From the NCBI RefSeq assembly GCF_003350535.1, contig NZ_QQBB01000003.1, forward strand, positions 1 through 64,000: a DNA stretch of 64,000 nucleotides. The letters are read 5' to 3'. A program made the translations under genes and the position numbers. This DNA comes from Microvirga subterranea (GTDB taxonomy: Bacteria > Pseudomonadota > Alphaproteobacteria > Rhizobiales > Beijerinckiaceae). Below, piece after piece: positions 42,340 to 52,156 of the stretch; positions within the stretch are counted from its first letter, which is position 1; every line of letters starts with the position of its first letter. The notes beneath the pieces are model-generated. The model was not told the DNA's origin. It did not search any database and worked only from the letters and a program-made list of their open reading frames with translations.

Positions 42340-44151
42340 TTATTCCGGCTTTGCCACATCCATGATCCGGACCTCCACCTTCTCTGCGCCGCCCCATCGA
42401 TCGACCGACAAGGTGCCTGCCACATGAAGGCTGTTTCCGATCCCATTGGACAGGGCCATGCCGAGCGGCTGACCCGCCGCCCGGAAGGCGATTCCGCCGA
42501 TGATCGAGCCATCGCCTCCCCTCAGCTTGACCCGTACATGCCCACCGCTTCCGACCTCCCGGGCTTCGACGAGCCGGTGCTGCGGGAACACGAAAACCGG
42601 CTCCGGATGACCGGCCCCGAAGGGGCCTGCCCGCTCGAGGGCCGCGACGACGCCGGGCTGCGCTCCGCCCGCCATCAGCGTGGCGTCGATCGCGAAATGG
42701 TCGTTGAGCTGAGCCACGCTGACCGGGTCCGCGAGCCTTTCCCCGACATAGGCGCGGAACCGTTCGAGATCGGCCGCCTGGATCGTGACCCCCGCCGCCA
42801 TCGTGTGGCCGCCGCCCTTGATGGCGAGGCCCACGTCGACGGCGGCCCTCACCACGGCTCCGAGATCGACCCCGGGAACCGAACGGCCCGATCCGGTCGC
42901 CGTACCGTCCGAGTTGAGGGTGAACGCGAATGCGGGACGACGGAAGCGCTCCTTCGTGCGCGCGGCGATCAGGCCGACGACGCCCGGATGCCAGTCGCCC
43001 GAGGCCGTGACCACCACCGGCAGGTCCGGCTGGGTCTCCATGGCCATGAAGGCCTGCGCCTCGGCATCGGCGACGGCCATGACTTCGATCGCCTGCCTTT
43101 CCCGGTTCAGGCGGTCGAGTTCGGCGGCCAGCTGCCCGGCCTGGAGGGAATCCTCCGTCAGGAGCAACCTGGAGCCGAGCGCCGCATCGCCGATGCGGCC
43201 GCCCGCGTTGATGCGCGGGCCCACGAGGTAGCCGAGATGCCAGCATTCCGGCGCGCCCGCGAGGCCGGCGGCATCGAGAAGAGCGGCAAGCCCAACCCGG
43301 CGGCGGCTGCGCATGACGGCCAGCCCCTGCCTGACGAAGGCGCGGTTCAGGCCGATCAGCGGCACCACGTCGGCGACGGTCGCAAGGGCCACCAGATCGA
43401 GGCTTCCCATGAGATCTGGCTCGGATCCGCCGTTGAAGAAGCCGCGCTTGCGCAGCGCGCGGTTGAGCGCCACGAGGAACAGGAAGACCACCCCGGCGGC
43501 GCAGAGATGGCCCAGGCCCGACAGGTCGTCCTGCCGGTTCGGGTTGACGATGGCGAGGGCCTCCGGGAGCTCCGTCGGCGCCTGGTGATGGTCCAGAACG
43601 ACGGAATCGAGGCCGATGCGCTTGGCCTCGGCCAACGGTACGATGCTGGCGGTGCCGCAATCGACCGTGACGAGAACGTCAGCCCCCTGCTCCCTCAGAG
43701 CTCGGATGGCATCGACATTGGGCCCGTAGCCCTCGGTGATCCGGTCCGGAATATGGATGGCGTAGGAGACGCCGCAGGACCGTAGGTATTCCGCAAGCAG
43801 TGCGGCGCTGCACGCTCCGTCGACGTCGTAGTCGCCGAAGATCGCGACCTTCTCCCGCCGGATCACCGCATCCGCCAGACGGGACGCGGCCGGTTCCATG
43901 TCGGTCAGAACAGCGGGGTCGGGCATTAGGTCCCGCAGGCGCGGATTGAGAAACCCTTCCGTCTCGTGAAGCCCGACGCCGCGCCCCGCGAGGACCCGGG
44001 CCAGAACATCCGAAAGGCCGTGCATCTGCGCGATCGCGAGCGCGACGGTGCCCTGGGCAGTGCTGCACCGCTCGACCCAGGTGCGGCCCAGGGCGGAACT
44101 AGTCACTCCGAGGAACGGTCGGGGGAGATGAAGAGGAGCTGATTCGGTCAC
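42340..44151 (-). CDS. recJ: Single-stranded-DNA-specific exonuclease RecJ
   Basis: The 603-residue protein has the DHH/DHHA1 layout of RecJ. Motif I is AIFGDYDVDGACSAALLAEY, motif II is VTVDCGT, motif III is VVLDHHQAPTELP (DHH), and the later Mn ligands lie around GHLCAAGVVFLF. The DHHA1 domain has GGHTMAAG, and an OB domain ends the chain. It degrades single-stranded DNA 5' to 3' in recombination and mismatch repair. It is downstream of the hom-glpX genes, as in related genomes. Confidence 0.96.
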   Translation of the reverse strand: MTESAPLHLPRPFLGVTSSALGRTWVERCSTAQGTVALAIAQMHGLSDVLARVLAGRGVGLHETEGFLNPRLRDLMPDPAVLTDMEPAASRLADAVIRREKVAIFGDYDVDGACSAALLAEYLRSCGVSYAIHIPDRITEGYGPNVDAIRALREQGADVLVTVDCGTASIVPLAEAKRIGLDSVVLDHHQAPTELPEALAIVNPNRQDDLSGLGHLCAAGVVFLFLVALNRALRKRGFFNGGSEPDLMGSLDLVALATVADVVPLIGLNRAFVRQGLAVMRSRRRVGLAALLDAAGLAGAPECWHLGYLVGPRINAGGRIGDAALGSRLLLTEDSLQAGQLAAELDRLNRERQAIEVMAVADAEAQAFMAMETQPDLPVVVTASGDWHPGVVGLIAARTKERFRRPAFAFTLNSDGTATGSGRSVPGVDLGAVVRAAVDVGLAIKGGGHTMAAGVTIQAADLERFRAYVGERLADPVSVAQLNDHFAIDATLMAGGAQPGVVAALERAGPFGAGHPEPVFVFPQHRLVEAREVGSGGHVRVKLRGGDGSIIGGIAFRAAGQPLGMALSNGIGNSLHVAGTLSVDRWGGAEKVEVRIMDVAKPE

Positions 44152-44176
44152 CGGCGGAGAGTAACCCGAAATGTGG

Positions 44177-44632
44177 TCAAAACACCTTGCGGTATTGAAT
44201 GAAGCCGCTCCGCGCCGCCACCTTCTCGTAAAGCACCTGGGCCGAGGTGTTCGTCTCGTGGGTCAGCCAGTAGACGCGGCTTGCACCCTGGGCCTGAGCC
44301 CTCTCGTAGACGGCTTCGATCAGGGCGCGGCCGACGCCACGGTTGCGGGCCTTTTCCGAGGTGAAGAGGTCCTGGAGGTAGCAGTAGTCGCCGGTGGTCC
44401 AGGTCGAGCGGTGATAGAGGAAGTGCACGATCCCTACGACCTCCCCGTCGAGAACCGCCACGAGGCCGTGCATGGGCTCGGCGGGATCAAGCAGTCGCCG
44501 CCAGGTGGTCTCGGTCACCTCGGGAGCCAGGGAGGCTTTGTAGAAGGTCAGGTAGCCCTGCCAGAGCGGATCCCAGGCGGCGCGATCGTCTGATGTGTAG
44601 GGACGGATCTCGATACCGTCTTTCGTCGTCAT
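44177..44632 (-). CDS. GNAT family N-acetyltransferase
   Basis: The 151-residue protein has a GNAT fold with VAVLDGEVVGIVHFLYH, the acetyl-CoA loop LFTSEKARNRGVGRALIEAV (R-x-x-G-V-G) and YWLTHETNTSAQVLYEKV. Its length and motif order resemble N-acetyltransferases that act on small amines or amino acids. The acceptor is unknown. It lies between recJ and glpX on the same strand, after a terminator, so it may use its own promoter. Confidence 0.92.
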   Translation of the reverse strand: MTTKDGIEIRPYTSDDRAAWDPLWQGYLTFYKASLAPEVTETTWRRLLDPAEPMHGLVAVLDGEVVGIVHFLYHRSTWTTGDYCYLQDLFTSEKARNRGVGRALIEAVYERAQAQGASRVYWLTHETNTSAQVLYEKVAARSGFIQYRKVF

Positions 44633-44689
44633 GTCCCTGCCCCATGTTCGTGACGTTCGGCCGTTTCCACGGCCTTTGCTGCACTGTGG

Positions 44690-44718
44690 AAAAGAGCTCC
44701 CCTCACCGAGGGGAGCTC
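44690..44718 (-). terminator. Rho-independent terminator after glpX
   Basis: GAGCTCCCCTC (44694-44704) and GAGGGGAGCTC (44708-44718) form a perfect 11-bp stem with a three-base loop. On the minus strand it is followed by TTTT. It closes the aminotransferase-hom-glpX unit. Confidence 0.92.
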
Positions 44719-44726
44719 GTCGTCGA

Positions 44727-45725
44727 TCAATCCAGGTGGAACTTCGAGATCTCGCGGTGCTCGCCGTAGATCCGGCGCACCGTGCCGGTGGCGGAGCGAT
44801 AAACCACGGTCTCCGTGGTGATCACGTCCTTGCCGAAGTTGACGCCCTTGATGAGCGCACCGTCGGTGACGCCGGTCGCCGCAACGATCACGTCGCCGCG
44901 GGCAAGATCGGTCATGTCGTACTTCCGGTTCGGGTCGGTCACGCCCATCTGCAGGGCGCGGGACCGCTTCTCCTCCGTGTCGAGGATCAGGCGGCCCTGC
45001 ATCTGGCCGCCGATGCAGCGCAGTGCGCCGGCCGCGAGCACGCCTTCGGGAGCGGCGCCGATGCCGAGATAGATGTCGATGCCGGTCTCTTCCGGCTTGG
45101 TCGTGAAGATCACGCCCGCCACGTCGCCGTCCGAGATCAGGCGGATACCGGCGCCCGTCTTGCGGATGGCGGCGATCAGGTCCGCATGGCGCGGCCGGTC
45201 GAGCACGAGAGCGGTGAGCTCATTGGGCTTCACGCCCTTCGCCTTCGCGAGGTTGTGGATGTTCTCTTCCGGCGAGGCATCGAGGTCGACGACACCGGTC
45301 GGATAGCCCGGGCCGACGGCGATCTTGTGCATGTAGACGTCCGGCGCGGCGAGCAGGGTGCCGGCCTCGGCCATGGCCATGACGGCGATCGAGCCGGGCA
45401 TGTCCTTGGCGCAGAGGGTGGTGCCCTCCAGCGGATCGACCGCGATGTCGACCTTCGGGCCCTGCTTGTTGCCGACCTTCTCGCCGATGAAGAGCATCGG
45501 CGCCTCGTCGCGCTCGCCCTCTCCGATCACGACGGTGCCGTCGATGGGGAGCTTGTTGAGCTCGCGGCGCATGGCGTCCACGGCGGCCTGGTCGGCGGCC
45601 TTCTCGTTGCCGCGCCCACGCAGACGAGCGGAAGCGACCGCCGCGCGCTCGGTGACGCGGACGAGTTCCAGGGTCAGGATTCGCTCGATGATCTGGCCCG
45701 GTTGGACGGTAATGCCTTGCGACAT
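44727..45725 (-). CDS. glpX: Class II fructose-1,6-bisphosphatase GlpX
   Basis: The 332-residue protein starts at ATG 45725 (MSQGITVQPGQ). It carries VVIGEGERDEAPMLFIGEKVG, VDPLEGTTLCAKDMPGSIAV (metal-binding DPLEGT), GIGAAPEGVLAAGALRCIGG and DVIVAATGVTDGALIKGV. It catalyses the irreversible step of gluconeogenesis and also serves in sugar-phosphate cycling. It follows hom in a conserved alphaproteobacterial order. A longer frame upstream has no better ribosome site. Confidence 0.95.
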   Translation of the reverse strand: MSQGITVQPGQIIERILTLELVRVTERAAVASARLRGRGNEKAADQAAVDAMRRELNKLPIDGTVVIGEGERDEAPMLFIGEKVGNKQGPKVDIAVDPLEGTTLCAKDMPGSIAVMAMAEAGTLLAAPDVYMHKIAVGPGYPTGVVDLDASPEENIHNLAKAKGVKPNELTALVLDRPRHADLIAAIRKTGAGIRLISDGDVAGVIFTTKPEETGIDIYLGIGAAPEGVLAAGALRCIGGQMQGRLILDTEEKRSRALQMGVTDPNRKYDMTDLARGDVIVAATGVTDGALIKGVNFGKDVITTETVVYRSATGTVRRIYGEHREISKFHLD

Positions 45726-45782
45726 GGACGGGGGGTCTCCCTTTTGACGGCGTCTGTGAGCGTTCAAGCTCAAGAAAGAGGT

Positions 45783-47105
45783 TTATTCGCGTTCGATACG
45801 AATGACTTGGGGCGGTTCGGCGATAAGACCATCCCTCGATATCTTGTCGAGTGCCGACCGGATGGAGGCTTCGGTCGCCGCATAGGTAATGAGCACGAGG
45901 GGAACGGGCGCACCCGACCGCCCATGGGGATCCTTCGTGGCGGCCATCTCGGACCGCTTTTGGAGGATGCTCTCCAGGGAAATATCCGCCTCGGCCATGC
46001 GGGTGGCGACGCCTGCGGCAACGCCGGGCCGGTCATGGACCGTGAGGCGGATGTAATAGCCCCCCTCATGCCGCTGCATGGGAGCTCGCGGCGCCGCCTC
46101 CAGGTCCGCGACCGGCCGGCCGAACGTGGTGCCGGCCTTGCCGCCCGCCACATCGGCGATATCGGCCACGACTGCGGAAGCCGTGGCGTCGCCGCCGGCG
46201 CCTGGCCCGATCAAGGTCAGTTCCTTGACGGCGTCCGCGTCGATGGTAACGGCATTCGTCACGCCCATGACCTGGGCGATCGACGAGGTCTTGGGCACCA
46301 TTGTCGGGTGCACGCGCTGCTCGATGCCGGTCTCGGTGCGCTCCGCCACGCCCAGCAGCTTGATCCGGAACCCGAGTTCGTGCGCCATGGCGAGATCGAG
46401 CGGCGCGATCGATGAAATGCCCTCCACGTAGATCGCCTCGGCGTCGATCTTCGAGCCGAAGGCGAGGCTCGTCAGAATCGCGAGCTTGTGGGCGGTGTCG
46501 AAGCCCTCGACGTCGAAGGTCGGGTCGGCCTCGGCATAACCGAGACGCTGCGCGTCCTTGAGGCACTCCGCGAAGGTCAGGCCTTCCAGCTCCATGCGGG
46601 ACAGGATGTAGTTGCAGGTGCCGTTGAGGATTCCATAAAGGCGGGACACCCGGTTGCCGGGCAGTGCCTCGCGCAGGGTCTTGATGACGGGGATGCCGCC
46701 GGCGACGGAGGCCTCGAAGGCCAGGGAAACACCCTTTTCCTCGGCCAGCGATGCCAATGCCGAGCCGTGCTTCGCGAGCAGCGCCTTGTTGGCCGTGACC
46801 ACGTGCTTCCCGAGGGACAGGGCGGTCCGGACGACCTCATGGGCCGTCCCGTCCGCTCCGCCGATGAGTTCCACGACGCAATCGACCTCTTCGGAGCGTG
46901 CGAGAGCCAGCGGATCGTCGAACCAGGTGAAGCGGGACAGGTCGAAACCGCGATCCTTGGCGCGGTCCCGCGCCGAGACGCCGACCACCTGAACGGGCCG
47001 CCCGCCCCTCTGCGCGACTGTCCGGTTCTGACGGTCGAGAATCTGGATGACCGAAGCGCCAACCGTGCCGAGGCCTGCTATGCCCACCCGAAAAGGACGT
47101 ATCAC
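45783..47105 (-). CDS. hom: Homoserine dehydrogenase
   Basis: The 440-residue protein starts at GTG 47105 (VIRPFRVGIAGLGTVGASV) with GGGAG eight bases before; the frame further upstream overlaps the aminotransferase end. The NAD(P) domain has GLGTVG. The catalytic core shows VTANKALLAKHG, GGIPVIKTLREALPGNRVS, NGTCNYILSRME, DPTFDVEGFDTAHKLAIL and the catalytic Lys region. A C-terminal ACT domain (YYIRLTVHDRPGVAAGVATR) should bind threonine. It makes homoserine for threonine and methionine synthesis. The aminotransferase lies upstream and glpX downstream, all one strand. Confidence 0.96.
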   Translation of the reverse strand: MIRPFRVGIAGLGTVGASVIQILDRQNRTVAQRGGRPVQVVGVSARDRAKDRGFDLSRFTWFDDPLALARSEEVDCVVELIGGADGTAHEVVRTALSLGKHVVTANKALLAKHGSALASLAEEKGVSLAFEASVAGGIPVIKTLREALPGNRVSRLYGILNGTCNYILSRMELEGLTFAECLKDAQRLGYAEADPTFDVEGFDTAHKLAILTSLAFGSKIDAEAIYVEGISSIAPLDLAMAHELGFRIKLLGVAERTETGIEQRVHPTMVPKTSSIAQVMGVTNAVTIDADAVKELTLIGPGAGGDATASAVVADIADVAGGKAGTTFGRPVADLEAAPRAPMQRHEGGYYIRLTVHDRPGVAAGVATRMAEADISLESILQKRSEMAATKDPHGRSGAPVPLVLITYAATEASIRSALDKISRDGLIAEPPQVIRIERE

Positions 47106-47194
47106 GAACAACAGCTCCCATTGAAACCCGGGTCGCTCTTTACGACTGCCACGGTTCCATGTCCATGCATCGCAGGCATTCGCGATCCTTGCCC

Positions 47195-48415
47195 TCAGCG
47201 GGCACGGGCCATCGGGACGACATTGTGCAGGGTCTGGTCGGACGAATCGAAGAAGCGACGGATGTTGCGCGCGGCCTGACGGATCCGCTGCTCGTTCTCC
47301 ACGAGGGCGATGCGGACATAGTTGTCGCCGTGCTCCCCGAAGCCGATGCCGGGCGCCACAGCCACGTCGGCCTTCTCGACGAGGAGCTTTGAAAATTCCA
47401 GGCTGCCCATGGAGCGGAATTTTTCGGGAATCTGCACCCAAGCGAACATGGAGGCCGTCGGGGCCGGAACGGTCCATCCCGCCTTTCCGAACGACTCGAC
47501 GAGAACGTCGCGCCGGCGCTTGTAGATCGCCCGCATCTCACGAATGCAGTCGTCCGGCCCGTTGAGGGCTGCCGTCGCGGCCACCTGGACGGGCGTGAAG
47601 GCGCCGTAATCGAGATAGGATTTCACGCGGGCGAGCGCCGCCAGCAGGCGCTCGTTCCCGACCGCGAAGCCAATGCGCCATCCGGCCATGGAGAAGGTCT
47701 TGGACATCGAGGTGAACTCGACCGCCACATCGATGGCGCCGGGTACCTGCAGGATCGACGGCGGCGGATTCGACTCGTCGAAATAGACTTCCGAATAGGC
47801 AAGGTCCGACAGCAGGATCAGGTCGTGCTTCTTCGCGAACGCCACGAGATCGCGATAGAAATCGAGGGACGCGACATAGGCGGTCGGGTTCGACGGATAG
47901 CAGACCACCAGCGCCACGGGCTTCGGGATCGAATGGGCGACAGCCCGCTCGGCTGCCGGGAAGAAGTCGGGCGTGGGCTCTGCCGGGACCGAGCGGATCA
48001 CGCCGCCGGCCATGAGAAAGCCGAAGGCGTGGATCGGGTAGCTGGGGTTCGGCACCAGAATCACGTCGCCGGGCTCCGTGATGGCCTGGGCCATGTTGGC
48101 GAAGCCTTCCTTCGAGCCGAGGGTGGCGACCACCTGGGTGTCGGGATTGAGCTTCACGCCGAACCGGCGCTCATAGTAGCCGGCCTGGGCCCGGCGAAGG
48201 CCGCCGATGCCTTTCGAGGCGGAATAGCGGTCGGTCCGGGGCTTCCCGACCGTCTCGACCAGCTTGTCGATCACGTGCTGGGGCGCCTGGAGATCCGGAT
48301 TGCCCATGCCGAGATCGATGATGTCGGCTCCGCCAGCGCGGGCGGCAGCCTTGATGCGGTTGACCTGCTCGAAGACGTAAGGGGGAAGGCGCTTGATGCG
48401 GTAAAAATCCGGCAT
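47195..48415 (-). CDS. PLP-dependent aminotransferase (AlaC/LL-diaminopimelate aminotransferase type)
   Basis: The 406-residue protein starts at ATG 48415 (MPDFYRIKRLPPYVFEQVN). It is a class I/II aminotransferase with DIIDLGMGNPD, YSASKGIGGLR, VVCYPSNPTAY, LLSDLAYSEVYFDE, the PLP Lys in SMSKTFSMAGWRIGF and VRIALVENEQRI. In Alphaproteobacteria this orthologue upstream of hom is annotated either as alanine transaminase AlaC or as LL-diaminopimelate aminotransferase. Sequence alone does not decide which. The partnership with hom suggests amino-acid biosynthesis from the aspartate family. Confidence 0.92.
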   Translation of the reverse strand: MPDFYRIKRLPPYVFEQVNRIKAAARAGGADIIDLGMGNPDLQAPQHVIDKLVETVGKPRTDRYSASKGIGGLRRAQAGYYERRFGVKLNPDTQVVATLGSKEGFANMAQAITEPGDVILVPNPSYPIHAFGFLMAGGVIRSVPAEPTPDFFPAAERAVAHSIPKPVALVVCYPSNPTAYVASLDFYRDLVAFAKKHDLILLSDLAYSEVYFDESNPPPSILQVPGAIDVAVEFTSMSKTFSMAGWRIGFAVGNERLLAALARVKSYLDYGAFTPVQVAATAALNGPDDCIREMRAIYKRRRDVLVESFGKAGWTVPAPTASMFAWVQIPEKFRSMGSLEFSKLLVEKADVAVAPGIGFGEHGDNYVRIALVENEQRIRQAARNIRRFFDSSDQTLHNVVPMARAR

Positions 48416-48463
48416 GGGTCTGGTCCTCGAAAGGTCTTTCAATATCTGCCCGAGGCTTCGGGC

Positions 48464-48841
48464 CTATCGGGTCTTCGGAAGGGGAACCGGCTGCGGCGCC
48501 GGGGTCCCTCCGAGCTGAGCGGCCGCCTTGCCGGCAGCCTCGTTCTGGGCCCGCAGGGCGTCGAGCTCAGCTTCCGCCGCCTTGACCTCGTCGGCGGTGC
48601 GCGCTGGCGTCGACCGACCAGGCTCGGACGTTCCCACCGGCAGGAAGTCAAGCTTCTCTGGCCTTGAGCTTGCGACGAAATCCGGCGTTTGCGCCACCTT
48701 TGGACCCGCGCCGACGGCCGCGAACAGATCGCGGGTTGGATTGGAACCCTCGGCACAGCCTGCCGCGTTGGCAACAAGAAGCACCGTGAGACCGGCCGCG
48801 GCGACGCGACTGACGGGTAAAGCTTTAGTCGTAAAACGCAT
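48464..48841 (-). CDS. Small lipoprotein, function unknown
   Basis: The 125-residue protein starts at ATG 48841 (MRFTTKALPVSRVAAAGL). The lipobox VANAAGC ends the signal, so it should be a lipid-anchored periplasmic protein. The mature part is rich in Pro, Ala and Gln with a helical segment (TADEVKAAEAELDALRAQNE) and no family motif that I recognise. It is divergent from phaC with 111 bp between start codons. Confidence 0.8.
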   Translation of the reverse strand: MRFTTKALPVSRVAAAGLTVLLVANAAGCAEGSNPTRDLFAAVGAGPKVAQTPDFVASSRPEKLDFLPVGTSEPGRSTPARTADEVKAAEAELDALRAQNEAAGKAAAQLGGTPAPQPVPLPKTR

Positions 48842-48952
48842 TTTCAACTTCAACACAGGTGACATAGCTCTGGCTTATCCGATGCTTCGAACGCTAAAAT
48901 GTCGGAAATGCGGCTCATGAGCAATGGCAGCGAGACGTCGGGAGAACGCCTT

Positions 48953-50758
48953 ATGAGCAAAATGCTCGATGATGCAAAGGCCCAGACCGCAGCTCCTGAT
49001 TTCGAGGAGCTGTCCCGCAACATCGCCCTGTTCATCGAGGGAGCCGGAAAGGCGACGGCCGCCTACCTCAAACCGCTGGAGAACGGGAAGGCCAAGCCGG
49101 GCCTTGCAAGCGACGCGGAGGAGGCCGTGAAGGCTCTCGGGCCCGTAGCCGAGGCCTGGATGACCGACCCGCAGAGAGCTTTCGAGGCCCAGACCCGCCT
49201 CGGCACGCAGTTTCTCGACCTCTGGACCGCCACGCTCAAGCGCGCCCAAGGCGAGGAGACGGAACCGGTCGCGGAGCCGGAGCCCAAGGACAGTCGCTTT
49301 CGCGACCCGGAATGGTCGAACAATCCGCTCTTCGACTTCTTGAAGCAGGCCTATCTCATCACGTCGCGCTGGGCCGAGGACATGGTGGACGAGGCCGAGG
49401 GGGTGGACGACCGCACCCGGCACAAGGCTCACTTCTATCTCAGGCAGATTTCGAGCGCCCTCTCGCCCTCGAACTTCCTGCTGACGAACCCGGAGCTGCT
49501 GCGGGAAACCCTGAAGCAGAACGGCGCGAATCTCGTGCGCGGAATGTCGATGCTGGCGGAGGACATCGAGGCCGGCTCCGGAGAGCTCAAGATCCGCCAG
49601 TCCGACCCGACTGGGTTCGAGATCGGCGTCAACATCGCCAACACGCCCGGGAAGGTCATCTTCCGGAACGACCTTATCGAGCTGATCCAGTATGCCCCGA
49701 CGACCGAGAAGGTCCTGAAGCGCCCTCTCCTGATCGTTCCGCCCTGGATCAACAAGTTCTACATCCTCGATCTCAATCCGGAGAAAAGCTTCATCCGGTG
49801 GGCCGTGTCGCAGGGCCTGACGGTCTTCTGCATCTCCTGGGTCAACCCGGCCGAGGACCACGCGGAGAAGAGCTTCGAGCATTACATGCGCGAGGGCATC
49901 TTCGCAGCGCTCGACGCGATCGAGGAGGCGATCGGGGAGAAGAAGGTCACGGCGATCGGCTACTGCGTCGGCGGGACCCTCCTGGCCGTGACCCTCGCCT
50001 ACATGGCGGCAATCAAGGACAAGCGGATCGATAGCGCCACCTTCTTCACCGCCCAGGTGGACTTCACGCATGCGGGCGACCTCAAGGTCTTCGCCGACGA
50101 AGGGCAGATCCGCTCGATCGAGAGCGACATGAAGACCCGCGGCTATCTCGAAGGCTCGAAGATGGCCAACGCGTTCAACATGCTGCGGCCGAACGATCTC
50201 ATCTGGCCCTATGTCGTGAACGTCTACATGAAGGGTCAGGCGCCCTATCCGTTCGACCTGCTCTACTGGAACTCCGATTCCACCCGCATGCCGGCGGCGA
50301 ACCATGCCTTCTACCTGCGCAACTGCTACCTCGAGAACCGGCTCGCGAAGGGCGAGATGGAAGTCGGCGGCGTCAAGCTCGACCTGAAGAAGGTGAAGGC
50401 TCCGATCTTCAACCTCGCCACGAAGGAAGACCACATCGCCCCGGCCCGCTCGGTCTTCCTGGGGTCGAAGTCCTTCGGCGGCCCTGTGGATTTCGTGCTT
50501 GCGGGATCCGGGCACATCGCAGGGGTGGTCAACCCTGTCGGCAAGCCCAAGTACCAGTACTGGACTGGGGGAAAGGTCGAAGGGGATTTCGAGGATTGGG
50601 TGAAGAACGCCTCGGAAACCACGGGCACCTGGTGGCCCTACTGGTTCGAGTGGATCAAGAAGCAGGCGCCGCGCATGGTCGCGGCACGGGAGCCGGGCCG
50701 AGGCAAGCTCAAGGCGCTTTGCGACGCACCGGGCACCTACGTCCGGGCGAAGTCCTGA
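48953..50758 (+). CDS. phaC: Class I poly(R)-hydroxyalkanoate synthase PhaC
   Basis: The 601-residue enzyme starts best at ATG 48953 ([12 protein letters not shown]), with GGGAG nine bases upstream; ATGs at 48899 and 48917 are in frame. The N-terminal domain precedes an alpha/beta-hydrolase core with [16 protein letters not shown], the lipase-like box GYCVGG (nucleophile Cys338), the [14 protein letters not shown] region with the catalytic Asp further on, and the His in [13 protein letters not shown]. It polymerises (R)-3-hydroxyacyl-CoA into PHA granules. Length matches class I. Regulators and phaA/phaB are outside the window. Confidence 0.96.
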   Translation: MSKMLDDAKAQTAAPDFEELSRNIALFIEGAGKATAAYLKPLENGKAKPGLASDAEEAVKALGPVAEAWMTDPQRAFEAQTRLGTQFLDLWTATLKRAQGEETEPVAEPEPKDSRFRDPEWSNNPLFDFLKQAYLITSRWAEDMVDEAEGVDDRTRHKAHFYLRQISSALSPSNFLLTNPELLRETLKQNGANLVRGMSMLAEDIEAGSGELKIRQSDPTGFEIGVNIANTPGKVIFRNDLIELIQYAPTTEKVLKRPLLIVPPWINKFYILDLNPEKSFIRWAVSQGLTVFCISWVNPAEDHAEKSFEHYMREGIFAALDAIEEAIGEKKVTAIGYCVGGTLLAVTLAYMAAIKDKRIDSATFFTAQVDFTHAGDLKVFADEGQIRSIESDMKTRGYLEGSKMANAFNMLRPNDLIWPYVVNVYMKGQAPYPFDLLYWNSDSTRMPAANHAFYLRNCYLENRLAKGEMEVGGVKLDLKKVKAPIFNLATKEDHIAPARSVFLGSKSFGGPVDFVLAGSGHIAGVVNPVGKPKYQYWTGGKVEGDFEDWVKNASETTGTWWPYWFEWIKKQAPRMVAAREPGRGKLKALCDAPGTYVRAKS

Positions 50759-50786
50759 CCGATCGGAAGGGCGGCACCGCCAATGA

Positions 50787-50813
50787 AAAAGGCCGGCTCT
50801 GAGCCGGCCTTTT
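50787..50813. terminator. Bidirectional terminator between phaC and the FadL-type gene
   Basis: GGCCGGCTC (50791-50799) pairs with GAGCCGGCC (50801-50809), with A-runs before and T-runs after on the plus strand. It can stop transcription from both convergent genes. Confidence 0.92.
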
Positions 50814-50836
50814 CTCTGTTCGCGATCGCCTGGATC

Positions 50837-52156
50837 TCAGTACTTGCGGACGATCGGGGCCGGGATGGCCTGCACGGGATTGTCCCAACGATACTTGATC
50901 GAGGCGGAGATGATGTCGACGTCGGAGTCCACATTGGCGGCGAACACGACGCCGCGCGTGGCGAAGGTCGGGTTGCCGGGAGCGATGTTGATGTCCGTAT
51001 TGCCCACGGGGAAGATGTGGGTGTAGCCGAGATCGAAGGCGAGCTTGTCGCTCCAGTTATAGGTCGCGCCGAGCGAAACCCACAGACGATCGGAGTCGGG
51101 CAGGCGCGGGTTGCGGTTCTCGAGGTCGATCGGCGAGATTTCGTAGCCGAGGCCGGCGCGGACCGTCCAAGCCGGATTGATCATATACTCGCCGCCGACC
51201 GAGAGGAACCAGCCGTCGTCATAGTCGAGCGGCAGGTAGGGCGCCTGCGCCAGAAGCCCTCCGGTGAGCTCGTTCCGGACCCGCGGGAAGCCGAGACGGC
51301 TCCAGTTCGTCCACTCCGCCGTCGCGTGCAGGGTGAAGGCGTCGGTGATCTTCTGGCTCACGCCGACGGAGACCGATTCCGGCAGCATCAGCTTGGCCTT
51401 GATCGGCACGCCGAAGTACTGGAAGTTGCCGTCGAGCTCGTGCTCGACGCCGGAGCGGAAGCCGATGCCGATCGAGGTGCCGGCGAACGGGGTCAGGGTC
51501 GCACCGACGCTGTACCCGATGCCGAAGCTGTCACCCTCGAGGCCGGCGCTCGGAACGAACGGGTTCGGGTTCGTCGCCGTGGGGCCGACCGCCGAGAAGT
51601 AGCGGACCTTGAAGTACTGGCCGCGGATGCCGGCACCGATCGAGAGCCAGTCGTTGACCTTGTAGCCGATGGTCGGCTCGGCCTCGAACGAGAACACCGA
51701 CGTGGTGCGCGCATAGAGCTGCCCGGACCAGAACGGGTTCGGCTTCGTCACGAGGCCGAAGGGCGCGCCCGTGTAGAGGCCGACCCAGAGCCGGTCGTTG
51801 ATCTGGTAGCTGGTATAGCTGGCGGGCAGGAAAGCGTCCTGGCCGATGTCGCCCGATGCGCCCAGCGCGGTCAGGCCGGCCGGCAGCGTGTAGACCGGGG
51901 TGACATCCGTCCGCGGAATGATGAGGGAGCCGTGCCACTCGCTCTGCCAGCCCGGCTGCATGGTGATCGTCGCCGGGTTCCAGAACATCGAGGACAGGTC
52001 GCCCGATCCGGCCGCGACGCCCGCGAAGGAGAGGCCCTGCCCGCTCGCGCTCTGCTCGCGCAGCGCGAAGGCACCGGCATGGGCGCCACCCTGGGCGCTG
52101 ACGAGCGCGGCGAGGGAAACGGCAGCCAGGGTCAAAGTACGATTGAAACGGCTCAT
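50837..52156 (-). CDS. OmpP1/FadL-family outer membrane transport protein
   Basis: The 439-residue protein starts at ATG 52156 with a signal peptide (LTLAAVSLAALVSAQGGAHA). The FadL N-terminal hatch follows: GAFALREQSASGQGLSFAG and DLSSMFWNPATITMQPG. The rest is a 14-strand barrel with many alternating residues, ending in AIPAPIVRKY after a final SASIKYRWDNP strand. Family members pass hydrophobic compounds such as long-chain fatty acids or aromatics across the outer membrane. It converges with phaC, and fatty acids are PHA precursors. A functional link is inference. Confidence 0.93.
   Translation of the reverse strand: MSRFNRTLTLAAVSLAALVSAQGGAHAGAFALREQSASGQGLSFAGVAAGSGDLSSMFWNPATITMQPGWQSEWHGSLIIPRTDVTPVYTLPAGLTALGASGDIGQDAFLPASYTSYQINDRLWVGLYTGAPFGLVTKPNPFWSGQLYARTTSVFSFEAEPTIGYKVNDWLSIGAGIRGQYFKVRYFSAVGPTATNPNPFVPSAGLEGDSFGIGYSVGATLTPFAGTSIGIGFRSGVEHELDGNFQYFGVPIKAKLMLPESVSVGVSQKITDAFTLHATAEWTNWSRLGFPRVRNELTGGLLAQAPYLPLDYDDGWFLSVGGEYMINPAWTVRAGLGYEISPIDLENRNPRLPDSDRLWVSLGATYNWSDKLAFDLGYTHIFPVGNTDINIAPGNPTFATRGVVFAANVDSDVDIISASIKYRWDNPVQAIPAPIVRKY

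Noticed and set aside
42424..43785. 453-codon plus-strand frame opposite recJ
   Set aside because: It is a shadow of recJ in GC-rich DNA; composition is typical of antisense frames.
44631..46415. 594-codon plus-strand frame opposite glpX and hom
   Set aside because: It spans two clear genes in antisense and has no domain signatures.
48875..50515. 546-codon minus-strand frame opposite phaC
   Set aside because: It is antisense to phaC, whose motifs are complete; repeated EVEE/VGHL patterns reflect the complement of coding GC bias.
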